Of a stretch of 64,000 bases of DNA, positions 1 to 9,059 are shown in pieces; position 1 is the first letter of the stretch, and every line of letters begins with the position of its first letter. A program made the position numbers and the translations under genes. The notes below the pieces were generated by a model. It saw only the letters and a program-made list of their open reading frames with translations. It searched no databases and had not been told where the DNA came from. Source of the DNA: Methanovulcanius yangii (GTDB lineage: Archaea > Halobacteriota > Methanomicrobia > Methanomicrobiales > Methanomicrobiaceae); assembly GCF_018687785.1 (NCBI RefSeq), contig NZ_LTBL01000001.1:496001-560000 (forward strand), in the 5' to 3' direction.

Positions 1-279
1 CATGAAGTAGGCCATCAGACGATATCCGGAACATCCCATCAGTATGACTTTTTTCAGGATGGTGAGTGCCTTGGGAACGGATGCGATCCTGTATGACGGG
101 CCTTCCTTCCCTTTCACCGAGAGCTCGAGAATGTTTTTTCTCTGCTGGAGGTCATCAATGGATTTGAGGGGAATATCGGTCGTGAGCGGTTCAGGGAGAT
201 GAATCACTTTCTCATCAATTTGAATATTCGCGGCTACCCATGACCCGTTGTTGTCTATTTTGGCAGGTAACGTTTTCAT
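1..279 (-). CDS. cheF: CheF-like archaeal taxis protein, 5' part only
   Basis: The reading frame starts with ATG at 279 and runs off the left edge, giving the first 93 residues. The start codon follows the TAA stop of the upstream gene with no gap, so it is probably the last visible gene of the archaellum operon. The segment is soluble and has the mixed beta/alpha look of the archaea-specific CheF (DUF439) family, which connects the CheY chemotaxis signal to the archaellum motor through ArlC/D/E. The family call rests on my memory of the N-terminal pattern (IPLKSIDDL, then SYRIASVPKALTILKK) and on the archaellum context. The C-terminal half is outside the window, so the domain cannot be fully checked. 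Confidence 0.55.
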   Translation of the reverse strand, partial: MKTLPAKIDNNGSWVAANIQIDEKVIHLPEPLTTDIPLKSIDDLQQRKNILELSVKGKEGPSYRIASVPKALTILKKVILMGCSGYRLMAYFM

Positions 280-1776
280 TTACATCTCCGTATTCTGATC
301 ATTTGTCTGGAAGGAAGGTTTGCCTCCCATCTTCTTTAACACATCTTCCAGTCCCTCGATGAGATCCTGGGAATCGACATCGGTGTCCTTCATGTCACGA
401 ACAAGGCTTGCATCCTGAATCGTTTTCTTCTGTTTGATATCGGTTTTCAGCATGCTCAGGAGACCGTCGTCATCGCCTCCGCCAAACGACATGATCTCGT
501 CGGATGTTGAATCTCCGTACCCTCCGAAACTGATGACCTCCTTTTTTGCCGGGTTGTATGCTGGCGGGGTATTCCCACTTTGTGGTATATTCTCTGAGAG
601 AACATCATCAGGAAGCAGGCCTATTGAATCGATATCCTCTTCCTCCTCGACCATATCCAGTTCGAGGTCATCGAGCGATTCATTTTCATTCAGATCCAGC
701 TCATCAAGGCTAAAGGAGCCAAAAGGATCTCCATCGATATCATCAGAACCCGCAAATCCGGTCGCATTTGTCTCTTCCGGAAGGACGAAGGGAAAGGTTT
801 GTTCATCCTCATCAGACTGCACCGGTTTGACCGACCCGGAGAAGGGGGCCTCAGCCAGGTCATCGTCAAGGGTAATGAATCCACCATCGACTTCGATTGC
901 ATCAAGGTCCTCCATCGACCCGATTCCAATTGCAGTCTCCCCGGAAATGTCGTTCTCTGGTTCCGCCTCGGGAATCACTGCATTATCATCGAATGATGCA
1001 TTTTCGGCAAGGATTGCATCAATTGACATCATTGCGCCATTGCCCATATCGACGGAGCCCCCTGATGATACCGGTTCAGCTACATCCCCTGACGCTCGAT
1101 TTCCCTCCGGGCCCTGAACATCATCATCGAGTTCGAGGTCATCGAGAAGCCCGAAATCCTCGTCATCAAAATCATCCGATAGCAGATCGGGAATTGAACT
1201 GTCATCGGTGGATTCTTCTTCTACCGGCAGTGGCTCCTGTACCGTGGTTGTGACCGGCTCATGTATGGTGGAATCAAGGAGCTCATCGATTTTTTGTCCA
1301 TGAGATGAATCCCTTGAACGAATAAACCGGGATTTAATGGAGCGTGTTGCAAGTACAAGGTCTGTTACCGGACTGTGTTTGTCCCTGGATTTATCATGTC
1401 TGCCGGGGGCCTTGCCTGAACGAGGATTTCTTTTTGCGCTGCTACCGCGTATTCGGGTAAATATTCCGGAAGAAGTATCGGAATTCTTCAGATCCGGGTT
1501 TTCGTTGCTGCCCGATGAACGCCCCTTTTTCTGCGTAACCGCTGCCTGATCCGATGGTTGCTTATCTTTTTGGCGGGTGATGATCGCCGGTAGGTTTCGA
1601 ATATCCTCGAGCGTCATCAGGCCGAGGCCCATGATGAGAATAATTCCGAATGCTATCGTACCTCCGATAATGATGGGAATTGATGCGTCCAGGAAAATAA
1701 AGACTGAACCGACGAGGATGATCCCGAACATCATTAATATGCGGCGTACTGTTTCATTCATGAAAATGCTCCTCAT
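280..1776 (-). CDS. Archaellum-operon membrane protein with long acidic tail, unknown function
   Basis: This 498-residue protein begins with about 20 polar residues and two adjacent hydrophobic segments (roughly residues 12-55). The remaining 440 residues look soluble. They contain a basic, Ser-rich stretch (about 70-150) and then a very acidic region with repeated short motifs such as LLDDLELDDD, LDELDLNENESLDDLELD and two copies of SFGG. The last 60 residues look helical again and end in DVLKKMGGKPSF. The start overlaps the arlJ stop as ATGA, and cheF follows directly, so the gene sits inside the motility operon. A second ATG at codon 6 is possible. I recognise no family. By position it could be a membrane scaffold between motor and taxis machinery, but that is inference. 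Confidence 0.75.
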   Translation of the reverse strand: MRSIFMNETVRRILMMFGIILVGSVFIFLDASIPIIIGGTIAFGIILIMGLGLMTLEDIRNLPAIITRQKDKQPSDQAAVTQKKGRSSGSNENPDLKNSDTSSGIFTRIRGSSAKRNPRSGKAPGRHDKSRDKHSPVTDLVLATRSIKSRFIRSRDSSHGQKIDELLDSTIHEPVTTTVQEPLPVEEESTDDSSIPDLLSDDFDDEDFGLLDDLELDDDVQGPEGNRASGDVAEPVSSGGSVDMGNGAMMSIDAILAENASFDDNAVIPEAEPENDISGETAIGIGSMEDLDAIEVDGGFITLDDDLAEAPFSGSVKPVQSDEDEQTFPFVLPEETNATGFAGSDDIDGDPFGSFSLDELDLNENESLDDLELDMVEEEEDIDSIGLLPDDVLSENIPQSGNTPPAYNPAKKEVISFGGYGDSTSDEIMSFGGGDDDGLLSMLKTDIKQKKTIQDASLVRDMKDTDVDSQDLIEGLEDVLKKMGGKPSFQTNDQNTEM

Positions 1777-3362
1777 ATCGTTGGAATGGTAAAGAACATG
1801 TCGACGACAAACGGAGTGACAATATACACAATGCCCGAAAGAGCAAAGAGAAGACTCCCGAATGCGTAATACATGTAATTATCTCCGCCCTTTACGATTT
1901 TTCCTGCGATTATGTTTGCTATGGTAATTATTATAATCACCATCGTTATATAGAATCCCATCTTTTCCTCGGGAAAATTCACGAAGATATTCATCATTCC
2001 GGACATCGATGATCCGACATTTGCCGATGAATCGCTCAGTGCTCCCGAACTGGCGGAGAAGCTCTCCATCACCGAGGTTACGGCATGCGACATGGAGATG
2101 AGAATCTGGAACAGGAATACGAAAATTGCAATCATGGCGACATGCATCGGGATCAGGAGTACGATGAATCCTGTTGCGAGCATCTCTCTTTTCTCCCGGA
2201 GAAGTGTCTGTTCCAGCATCGATGAGCTCACCACTTTGGCAATTTCTGCAGGATTTCCTCCCAGTTTCACCGAATCCCTGAAAATATTCAGGTATTTGTA
2301 GATGAGGTTGCTTCCGCTGTCATTAATGAAGCGGACCCAGACCATATCATCATCAAGTCCCAGATTGAGCTTGGAATATGCTGCATCGATAAATTCAGAC
2401 AAAACAGGCAGTGATTTTCTGTCGATTTCGCCCATTGCCGTTGTGACGGTCAGACCCTTGCCGCCCATGATCGTTCCAAGACTTCGGATGAAGGTTGTAA
2501 AATCCTCATCCCTGTGGATGATGTTGCTATCATCGATGAAGCCGAATATTCCCAGAGGAGCAAGCAAAATGGCTATAACGAGAAAGATAACGCCGAAGTT
2601 GAATCCCAGGATGAACATGATGATAATCGAGATACCGAGGATGGGCAGAATAATCCGTTCCAGTTTTTTGATCGTCTGCTGCTCGTAACTCCCTTTTGTT
2701 GGGTTATCGTGGCATTTCTGATCTCCCGGGATTGATCGATACATGGTGATGATGCCGAAGAGTCCAATGCCTATGATGAGGAGATAGGATGAATTCAGGG
2801 TGGAATCGAGATCGGTTGGTGCATAGATCGCCACCGATACCATGATGATGATACTGACGATGGTACTGGAGAGCATCAGGGCGATGTACGCATCACCCCA
2901 TTTTTTCAGCATCTCGATTCCCTGTTCGAAATGGTTGCGGTAGACACTGCGGACGGTCGAGAGTTCGAGGCGAATGAATTCATCGTCGGGGACACCGGAA
3001 CTGATGGAATTGCCGTATCGGGTCAGCATACTGCTGAGCATTGCGTTCTTCGTCCGTTCTGCAACCAGTTCGAGAGCCTTGGCGTAATTATAATTCCATC
3101 TTTTAACGAACCGCTCGACCTTCCCGATGTATTTGGAGGTGACATACTCCTTGCGCTCGGCAGTGAATGCAAAGATCTCCGGTCTTGATACATCCGAGGT
3201 GATGATAGAGGCCATATAGGTGATCATGAAGAGAAGGTCCGCTCCCATTCTTTTATTTTCAAAAATCTGGTCCAGGCGACCACGAATGTCGCCGGCCAGG
3301 TCTTCGAATGGAAGTTTTCCGCCGGAACGTTCCCGTAGGGATGAAGAAAGCGACTCTAACAT
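1773..3362 (-). CDS. arlJ: Archaellum membrane platform protein ArlJ (FlaJ)
   Basis: ArlJ is the polytopic membrane platform of the archaellum, a homologue of GspF/TadC-type proteins, on which the ATPase ArlI acts. The 529-residue product has a soluble N-terminal region, hydrophobic clusters near residues 165-205 and 235-275, a cytoplasmic loop, and C-terminal membrane segments near 395-430 and 470-529. This is the usual FlaJ layout, and the length is typical of euryarchaeal members. The gene lies one base after arlI and overlaps the next gene as ATGA, so arlI, arlJ and the acidic-tail protein are probably translationally coupled. Confidence 0.93.
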   Translation of the reverse strand: MLESLSSSLRERSGGKLPFEDLAGDIRGRLDQIFENKRMGADLLFMITYMASIITSDVSRPEIFAFTAERKEYVTSKYIGKVERFVKRWNYNYAKALELVAERTKNAMLSSMLTRYGNSISSGVPDDEFIRLELSTVRSVYRNHFEQGIEMLKKWGDAYIALMLSSTIVSIIIMVSVAIYAPTDLDSTLNSSYLLIIGIGLFGIITMYRSIPGDQKCHDNPTKGSYEQQTIKKLERIILPILGISIIIMFILGFNFGVIFLVIAILLAPLGIFGFIDDSNIIHRDEDFTTFIRSLGTIMGGKGLTVTTAMGEIDRKSLPVLSEFIDAAYSKLNLGLDDDMVWVRFINDSGSNLIYKYLNIFRDSVKLGGNPAEIAKVVSSSMLEQTLLREKREMLATGFIVLLIPMHVAMIAIFVFLFQILISMSHAVTSVMESFSASSGALSDSSANVGSSMSGMMNIFVNFPEEKMGFYITMVIIIITIANIIAGKIVKGGDNYMYYAFGSLLFALSGIVYIVTPFVVDMFFTIPTI

Positions 3363-3363
3363 G

Positions 3364-5229
3364 TCAGATCTCGATTTTCAGGAGTCCCTGCTTTTTGATC
3401 TTCGTCATCATGTCGTAGAGGTCCCAGAATCTTGTATATCCGGCCTTATGCAGCCGTTCAAGTATCCTTGCCCGTTTATCCACCTCGAGATAGATATCCG
3501 AGCGTTTGTTCTCCGGGATGCCGAGGAGCGTTGCGATCTTGTTTTCGAGGAGGAAACTTGAGCCACGTCCGGTAAAGTCGAATTCATCCGTGATTGGATT
3601 CCACACAAACATCGCAACGAAGGAGAATCCACCGGTATCGGGATCATACCCGACCAGTTCATTTATCGAGAGCATTCGGCGGACCATGTCCCCGTTTGGC
3701 CGTCGTACCGCACTCTGGATGATGACGATATTCAGGTTGTCGACGTGGGTCATGGGGATGTTGATGGGATCACTGCAGAGACGCTGGATCAGTTTTTCTA
3801 CGGATGCAGCGTGGAAGGTACTCATGACGGGGTGTCCGGTCTGCATCGCACCGAAGGCGACCGCGCCCTCCGATCCACGGATTTCACCGACGAGTATCTG
3901 ATTCGGGCGCTGACGGAGTGCCGCCCGTAGCAGATCGAACATGGTGACTGCTCCTCCGTCACCTTCTCCGCTTCCCTTCCCCTTGGATACCTGCCGCGTC
4001 CAGTTCTTGTGGGGGACAGTAAGTTCGGGTGTGTCCTCGATGGTGACAATCTTGTTTTCCGGGGGGAGAAAACCGGTGATTGCGTTCAGGCTGGTTGTTT
4101 TTCCCGATGCCGTTTCTCCGCTCACGAAGAGTGACATGCCGAACTCAAGGCAGATCCAGAGATAAGCGGCGACCATGTAATCCGTCGTCTTCCATTCGAT
4201 GAGGTTGAGAATGCTTGCCGGTTCCTCGGAGAATTTACGGATGGTGAAGTTACTGCCGTGTTTGCTGATCTCGGTTCCGTAGACGATATTGATACGTGAG
4301 CCGTCCGGCAGCGTGGCATCGACGATCGGGTCGCGATAGGTGAGCGGGCGTTTGATCCGTTCGGCCATTTTTATGACAAATTCATCGATTTCATCAGAGG
4401 TCCGAAATTCAACGGCTGATTTCAAACCCTTGAACGTCTTGTGCTCGATGAAGATCGGGCCCACGCCATCGCAGGTGATATCTTCGATATATTCGTCGTT
4501 GAGAAACGGTTCGAGGATACCCATATTGATTTTATCCCGTATGAGAAGATACTCGATGGACTGGTATTCCTGCTGGGTGACAATGATCTTTCCGTCCGGA
4601 GTGGTGGGGATATCCGAAAGCCCTGATTTTTTCAGGTCTTTTTTCTCTGAAAAATCGGTATTCAGGAAGTTGATGAGTCGGTCTTTCAGTCCTTTTGTCT
4701 CGGAGGCGGTGGAAGTCAGGTACTCAATGTCCTCATCAAATCCCCTGATGTAGGTGATCTCCCGCAATACCCGTTTGAGGACTTCCGTGCGTTCCTTGTC
4801 GGTGACAGGGTCATCTTCAAAACTATCGATGAAATCGACCAGTTTTTTCTCGACATGGGGAAGAATCTCGTTTACGCTATGGAGAAATGATGGTTCGATA
4901 GGGATGTAGAAATTGCGGACATCATTCTCATCGGGAAAGATGTGAATGAAGGTCATGTCGCTGACGGGGTAGATGAGATTGGGGCTTTCCAGTCCTTTCA
5001 GATCCCGTTTCAGTTCCGAGAAGAAGAGGGGGATCCCAAAGGTATTGACGGGGAATATCTGGAGGTACTCAAGGAGGTGAGGGGCATGTTTGACATACTC
5101 CTTGGCATTTGCCGGGAGCATTCTGTAGAGTGCATTTGCTTCGAGACCTTCGTTCGAGAAGTAATCCTCGTTTTCATCATAGTCCTCAGGGACGAAGGGA
5201 AGGTTTATCGATGCACTCAGCGCTCCCAT
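3364..5229 (-). CDS. arlI: Archaellum motor ATPase ArlI (FlaI)
   Basis: ArlI is the hexameric ATPase of the secretion-superfamily type that powers archaellum assembly and rotation. The 621-residue protein has the expected N-terminal domain and a C-terminal ATPase core. The Walker A motif GETASGKTT is at about residues 371-379, and Walker B with the catalytic Glu (ILVGEIRG) is at about 445-452. The His box GHPVMSTFHA follows at about 465-474. The first 30 residues are acidic. The start ATG is 9 bases after the arlH stop. The order H-I-J and the downstream ArlJ separate it from type II or type IV pilus ATPases. Confidence 0.95.
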   Translation of the reverse strand: MGALSASINLPFVPEDYDENEDYFSNEGLEANALYRMLPANAKEYVKHAPHLLEYLQIFPVNTFGIPLFFSELKRDLKGLESPNLIYPVSDMTFIHIFPDENDVRNFYIPIEPSFLHSVNEILPHVEKKLVDFIDSFEDDPVTDKERTEVLKRVLREITYIRGFDEDIEYLTSTASETKGLKDRLINFLNTDFSEKKDLKKSGLSDIPTTPDGKIIVTQQEYQSIEYLLIRDKINMGILEPFLNDEYIEDITCDGVGPIFIEHKTFKGLKSAVEFRTSDEIDEFVIKMAERIKRPLTYRDPIVDATLPDGSRINIVYGTEISKHGSNFTIRKFSEEPASILNLIEWKTTDYMVAAYLWICLEFGMSLFVSGETASGKTTSLNAITGFLPPENKIVTIEDTPELTVPHKNWTRQVSKGKGSGEGDGGAVTMFDLLRAALRQRPNQILVGEIRGSEGAVAFGAMQTGHPVMSTFHAASVEKLIQRLCSDPINIPMTHVDNLNIVIIQSAVRRPNGDMVRRMLSINELVGYDPDTGGFSFVAMFVWNPITDEFDFTGRGSSFLLENKIATLLGIPENKRSDIYLEVDKRARILERLHKAGYTRFWDLYDMMTKIKKQGLLKIEI

Positions 5230-5238
5230 GTGTTCCTC

Positions 5239-5976
5239 CTACACCCGTGCCATTGAAATGGGGATGATCTTCATGCCATAGCCCGGGTGAACCTCAAACG
5301 ACACGATATTACCCGTGGTTTTTCGGGCGCCACGCACCTTGACGACCTCCATGATCATCACATATTTTTGCCCGACCAGCGCCCGTTTCATCATCAGATG
5401 GGCATCACAGATGGAACGGATACGAACGAGTGTGTCCTCCTCAAAGGCGTAAGTGTGCAGGGTGATAAGAATCGTCTTTCCTGAATCCACAATATTTTTG
5501 CAGTTTGTCAGAAACGCCAAAAGATCGGATTGTGTTGTCGTCTCGGTCAGGAGGGTCAGGGAGTCGATGATAACGACCTGCGCCTTTGAATTTTTTATAT
5601 GATTGATAATTCTCTGAAGAATGCCCTGCATCTCCGCCTCACCCCATTCAAATCCGATGGTATGCATTGGAAAGATGCGAAGGTATCCCCAGGCAAAATA
5701 ATCCGAGATGTCGAGGCTCATCGATTCCATCTGTGACAGAAAGCTTTTGGAGGTGTTTTCCGAGGTATAGAGATCAACATCGAGTCCGCCTTTCATGGCG
5801 CCCCAGATGATCTGCTGGGTGATGACACTCTTTCCGGTATCATTCTCTCCTTCAATGAGAGTCAGGGATTCGAGGGGGAGGCCGTCTGCCAGTTTTTTAT
5901 CAATCTCGGGATTTCCGGTCGACAGGATATTCTTATCGCTGCCACCCAACAGGTCCCCAAGTAAATCTCCTCCCAT
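5239..5976 (-). CDS. arlH: Archaellum ATP-binding protein ArlH (FlaH)
   Basis: ArlH is a RecA/KaiC-like ATP-binding protein that sits under the motor and binds ArlI. The 245-residue product carries a P-loop GENDTGKSV at about residues 43-51. A Walker B-like hydrophobic strand ending in Asp (AQVVIIDSLTLL) is at about 135-146. Length and motif spacing fit the family. The gene lies between arlF and arlI, with 19 bases to the former and 9 to the latter. Confidence 0.93.
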   Translation of the reverse strand: MGGDLLGDLLGGSDKNILSTGNPEIDKKLADGLPLESLTLIEGENDTGKSVITQQIIWGAMKGGLDVDLYTSENTSKSFLSQMESMSLDISDYFAWGYLRIFPMHTIGFEWGEAEMQGILQRIINHIKNSKAQVVIIDSLTLLTETTTQSDLLAFLTNCKNIVDSGKTILITLHTYAFEEDTLVRIRSICDAHLMMKRALVGQKYVMIMEVVKVRGARKTTGNIVSFEVHPGYGMKIIPISMARV

Positions 5977-5995
5977 TGTACTCCTTCTCCTCGTC

Positions 5996-6487
5996 TCAGT
6001 TCACATAGCCTGAATCATATACGCCGTTCGGTGTTGTTATCTGTACCCATTCCGGGATCTCCGTGAGCGGAAACTGAACCGTCAGATTTAGTGTTTCACC
6101 CGGGTCCAGCTGATTTTTATGAATACTGTCGGGTGTTATCCCTTCGACGGTCCATTCTCCGGTTCCGGGCATGGAGGAAGAATACGAATAATACACCGGT
6201 TCCTTGTCGTTCCGGAATATCAGGTGAAGGTCGAAGTACTCAAAGCCGGAGATGATCTCCTTTCCGGTATTTTCCACCTGAAGGTACATGACGCCGGTGG
6301 GCTGTACTATGGTCGACCCGGTGATCTCGATATCTGTTCGCATTCTGGCTTCCTGGTGATTGAATTTATCCGTTTGTGCTGCGGAGACGATTTCTGTCGT
6401 GGCAAGGATCCCCCCGATAATCACATAGGCGGTTATGATGAGAAGGATGAGTGCTACCGCCGTTGCAATGAGACCTCCGCTTGCCAT
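5996..6487 (-). CDS. arlF: Archaellum stator-type protein ArlF
   Basis: The 163-residue product has one hydrophobic N-terminal helix (about residues 5-30) followed by a beta-rich domain of roughly 110 residues, the architecture shared by ArlF and ArlG. In the type of operon found in Crenarchaeota and several Methanomicrobia the order is G-F-H-I-J, so the copy next to arlH is best called ArlF. The N-terminal pattern, ending in an Ile/Gly/Ala-rich helix and ATTE, also fits ArlF. ArlF binds the S-layer and anchors the motor. ArlF and ArlG are similar enough that the two names could be swapped. Confidence 0.8.
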   Translation of the reverse strand: MASGGLIATAVALILLIITAYVIIGGILATTEIVSAAQTDKFNHQEARMRTDIEITGSTIVQPTGVMYLQVENTGKEIISGFEYFDLHLIFRNDKEPVYYSYSSSMPGTGEWTVEGITPDSIHKNQLDPGETLNLTVQFPLTEIPEWVQITTPNGVYDSGYVN

Positions 6488-6496
6488 GTGTACCTC

Positions 6497-7003
6497 TCAT
6501 ATTGCGGAATAAGTTGTCGAAACCGCGATTCCTGTCGGAAGAACATACTGGAAATAGACAACCCCGCCGGACGGGGGAAGAGGTGAGGTGGCGAGAGGTT
6601 TCATCTCCAGCTGCAATGTCTCCCCCGTATCCCAGTACCCGTTCGACGTATCTTCCCTGATACTGTATGTCCATTCTCCGGCCGAGGGCGCTCCTGAAGT
6701 GTAGAGAAGAATGTCGAAATCTCCCGGCTGGCCGAAGTAGATATCCGAGGTGTCGATGTCCGTATCTGCTATTCTGTTCGATCCCACGTTTTTGATCCAG
6801 ATCTTCGTCGCACCTCCGTCCGTCGGCGAGAAGGCGTTGATGATCTTGATATCCGTGCGTAACCGTTCATCGGCACTCTGGGATGACTGGGTGAATGTCG
6901 ATGTTGCTGAATATATGACAGGAAAAAAAGCATTGACCAGAATGGCGGCCGCTACAACGGCAGTAATAAGAAAAATGGCGGTGGCAAATGTTTCACTTGA
7001 CAT
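6497..7003 (-). CDS. arlG: Archaellum stator-type protein ArlG
   Basis: This 168-residue protein has an N-terminal membrane helix (about residues 5-30, MSSETFATAIFLITAVVAAA) and a beta-sandwich-like ectodomain resembling archaellin. It is a paralogue of the following arlF product; both contain RTDI followed by a beta-rich stretch. ArlG forms filaments that, with ArlF, link the motor to the cell envelope. The gene starts 3 bases after the arlC/D/E stop and ends 9 bases before arlF. The G versus F assignment relies on gene order and the N-terminal sequence. Confidence 0.78.
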   Translation of the reverse strand: MSSETFATAIFLITAVVAAAILVNAFFPVIYSATSTFTQSSQSADERLRTDIKIINAFSPTDGGATKIWIKNVGSNRIADTDIDTSDIYFGQPGDFDILLYTSGAPSAGEWTYSIREDTSNGYWDTGETLQLEMKPLATSPLPPSGGVVYFQYVLPTGIAVSTTYSAI

Positions 7004-7006
7004 CTA

Positions 7007-7870
7007 TCATATCCTGTCAAGCATTTTGATCCAGTCCTCGGTGGATGCGGTGGTTTTCCCCTCTCTGTCGCTCGTGGCTTCCTTCTGGAGATCGGTTGCA
7101 TTGTGCATCGCCATCAGCACCTCGATCATCTCCCGATCAAGGGAGGCGTCGTTGGGAGAGAGTATCCGGTTGAGGATATAGAGTTCCGATACAAATTCCT
7201 TCGATCCGATCTCATGGCATTCCCCCAGTGATTCCGGCATCAGACGTGCAATTTCGATGACCTGATCGAAGGCGTCCTCCTCGATATATCCCATCGTCCG
7301 GTAGGACTGCATCATGATCTCCAGGCGGTCATGACCATATTTTTTCACCATTCTGTTGGTCCACTCGAACAGCTGATGAAGTTTCTGGAGATGGAGTTTC
7401 TCCTCACGCGGTTTATCTGTCTCTGGCTGGAGTCCGGCAAGTTTCTGCTGCAGGTTCTTCAGCATCGCCTCATCCGACATCAGCTGCTGATAGGAGGGGA
7501 TATCATAGGGATTGTGTATTACAGAAGGATTTCCGGATACGGATTTCTCCGGGGTGGCGTGGGAATCGACCTGAGATGATACAGGAATATCTGCGACAGG
7601 TTCCTTGGCCTGAGTAACCTTCTCTTCCTCCAAAGATGGTTCCGGGGCCGGAGCCGGAACCGGTTGAATGATGGAGGGTGTTGACGCGGCAGACGCCAGA
7701 ATGAACGGGTTTTCCAGTTCGTTCATTCGCTCCCTGATATCGATGAGGAGTCGTTTCACCGATTTTTTCAATAAGTCTACCTCGTCCTGCAGGTTTTGCA
7801 GTTTGACTTCCGGGTCATCTGCGGAAGCGCTGCTGAGAATATGATCGACCTGGGACTGGTTTATTGACAT
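7007..7870 (-). CDS. Archaellum cytosolic ring / taxis adaptor ArlC/D/E-type protein
   Basis: This 287-residue soluble protein has an N-terminal coiled-coil segment (about 20-55), a Pro/Ala/Glu-rich linker (about 65-125), and a C-terminal domain with the FlaD/E-like helical pattern. That domain includes WTNRMVKKYG and LPESLG, and ends in WIKMLDRI. ArlC, D and E proteins form the cytosolic ring around the motor and receive the CheY signal through CheF. Only one such gene lies here, so it may combine the C, D and E functions as the fused proteins of other euryarchaea do. The start ATG lies in an A/T-rich region separated from archaellin by 334 bases. Confidence 0.8.
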   Translation of the reverse strand: MSINQSQVDHILSSASADDPEVKLQNLQDEVDLLKKSVKRLLIDIRERMNELENPFILASAASTPSIIQPVPAPAPEPSLEEEKVTQAKEPVADIPVSSQVDSHATPEKSVSGNPSVIHNPYDIPSYQQLMSDEAMLKNLQQKLAGLQPETDKPREEKLHLQKLHQLFEWTNRMVKKYGHDRLEIMMQSYRTMGYIEEDAFDQVIEIARLMPESLGECHEIGSKEFVSELYILNRILSPNDASLDREMIEVLMAMHNATDLQKEATSDREGKTTASTEDWIKMLDRI

Positions 7871-8023
7871 ATGTGTGATATATTTGAAAGTATAGTATAA
7901 AATCTTTTATCCTGATTTTTACCGGAGTTATAAATATTGTTCCCGAATTGTTGAAAACGGAGAGTTCTAAATAATTGCCAAATCTCATCAATAATTCAGA
8001 ATCGGCGTGATAGTTTTTGGGAA

Positions 8024-8182
8024 ATGAAAACATTATTCGTCAGTTTTCTTCCCGGGGTTTCGCCAATGCGTTTCAGTATTGATTGGCAAATGGCCGCAAG
8101 CGCTCAAGGTACGTCACAGCTGCCGCGAACAGGAAATGGTGTGACCGAAATCGTCGAAGAAATGAAGCGTGAACTGAGATAA
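8024..8182 (+). CDS. Possible 52-residue ORF between archaellin and arlC/D/E
   Basis: An ATG at 8024 opens a 52-codon frame ending in TAA at 8180-8182. It starts MKTLFVSFLPG and ends in a charged helix-like EIVEEMKRELR. It lies on the opposite strand to the operon, in the 334-base gap 7871-8204. Only a weak purine run (TTGGGAA) precedes the ATG. No family is recognised. It may be a chance frame or a remnant. Nothing else in this gap can be named. Confidence 0.2.
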   Translation: MKTLFVSFLPGVSPMRFSIDWQMAASAQGTSQLPRTGNGVTEIVEEMKRELR

Positions 8183-8204
8183 TAATGCGGAGAAAAAGTG
8201 TTGT

Positions 8205-8777
8205 TTAGTAGAGGAGGTTGACCGCGTCGATCTTCGGCGGGGTGGTCCTCTTCAGGCCGAGCGGTGAACCAACGGAGGGGCGCACCTCAAGGTTGAACTT
8301 CGTGTTGACACCGAGTGCGGTGCTGGGCATGGCAACGATGGTGAACTTGTCGTCTCCCTCAAGGAGAACATCGTTTGCTGATGCACCATCAACGATACAC
8401 CAGTGTCCGGCAGATGTGCCATTTGTGTCATACAGGGGGTCATCAGCGGGGAGGATCTCCACGACACTCGATGTTGCAAATACCATCTGGGTGGTGTCAA
8501 AGTCAACAGCGGTGCCGCCTGCACTCAGACCGACGGTAAAGCGGATGGTGGTGACGGTGTTGTTCGTTCCAAGACCGTACACATCACCGAGGATCTCCAT
8601 CGACGACGATGCCATATCTACACTCGTATACACAACTTCCTGAGACTTCTGGGTTGTGAAGAAACCGGCGCCCAGGACCACGTATGAGAACACAGCGGCG
8701 ACGACCACAAATGCAATGAGCACGATTGCAGCCTCAAGACCGGTGAAACCCTCTTCACGGTTCATAATTTTCTGCAT
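8205..8777 (-). CDS. arlB: Archaellin (archaellum filament subunit)
   Basis: The 190-residue protein has a class III signal peptide. The positively charged leader MQKIMNREEG precedes FTGLEAAIVLIAF, so ArlK/PibD-type peptidase should cut after Gly10. The hydrophobic helix (about 14-38) forms the filament core, and a beta-rich outer domain follows. A strong GGAGG lies 8 bases upstream of the ATG. This is the only archaellin gene in the visible operon, and its own promoter can be seen upstream. The 334-base gap to arlC/D/E suggests that filament and motor genes could be expressed at different levels. Confidence 0.93.
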   Translation of the reverse strand: MQKIMNREEGFTGLEAAIVLIAFVVVAAVFSYVVLGAGFFTTQKSQEVVYTSVDMASSSMEILGDVYGLGTNNTVTTIRFTVGLSAGGTAVDFDTTQMVFATSSVVEILPADDPLYDTNGTSAGHWCIVDGASANDVLLEGDDKFTIVAMPSTALGVNTKFNLEVRPSVGSPLGLKRTTPPKIDAVNLLY

Positions 8778-8842
8778 CTACATTTCCTCCATGAGATGAA
8801 CCACTATGATTCAGTGATTAACAAGAATACTTGGAATGTGAA

Positions 8843-8849
8843 TTATAAA
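8843..8849 (-). promoter_or_regulatory. TATA box of the archaellin gene
   Basis: On the minus strand the sequence reads AAGTATTTATAATTC, a good archaeal TATA element about 68 bases before the archaellin ATG. It would place transcription start near 8820 and leave a leader of about 40 bases with the GGAGG ribosome site. A second A/T-rich element (8896-8905) lies further upstream and might serve either strand. Confidence 0.55.
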
Positions 8850-9030
8850 TACTTTTCCATGAATCGAATCGCATAACTCGATTATTCAACAAAACATTTA
8901 TATGTAAAAAAAATTTTGATGCAATTTGTGCATATCGTAAGTGCTTGATGATGTGTAAGGCAATTCAGCGTATTGATTATTTATACTTTGGTTTGGATGT
9001 GGGCAGAATGGTGGATTTATGCATCATCTT

Positions 9031-9038
9031 CTTATATT
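9031..9038 (+). promoter_or_regulatory. TATA-like element of the 9060 gene
   Basis: CTTATATT is centred about 26 bases before the ATG at 9060, and no ribosome site lies between them. This spacing suggests a leaderless transcript that begins at or next to the start codon. Confidence 0.4.
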
Positions 9039-9059
9039 GCTGAAATCCAACATTCTTCT

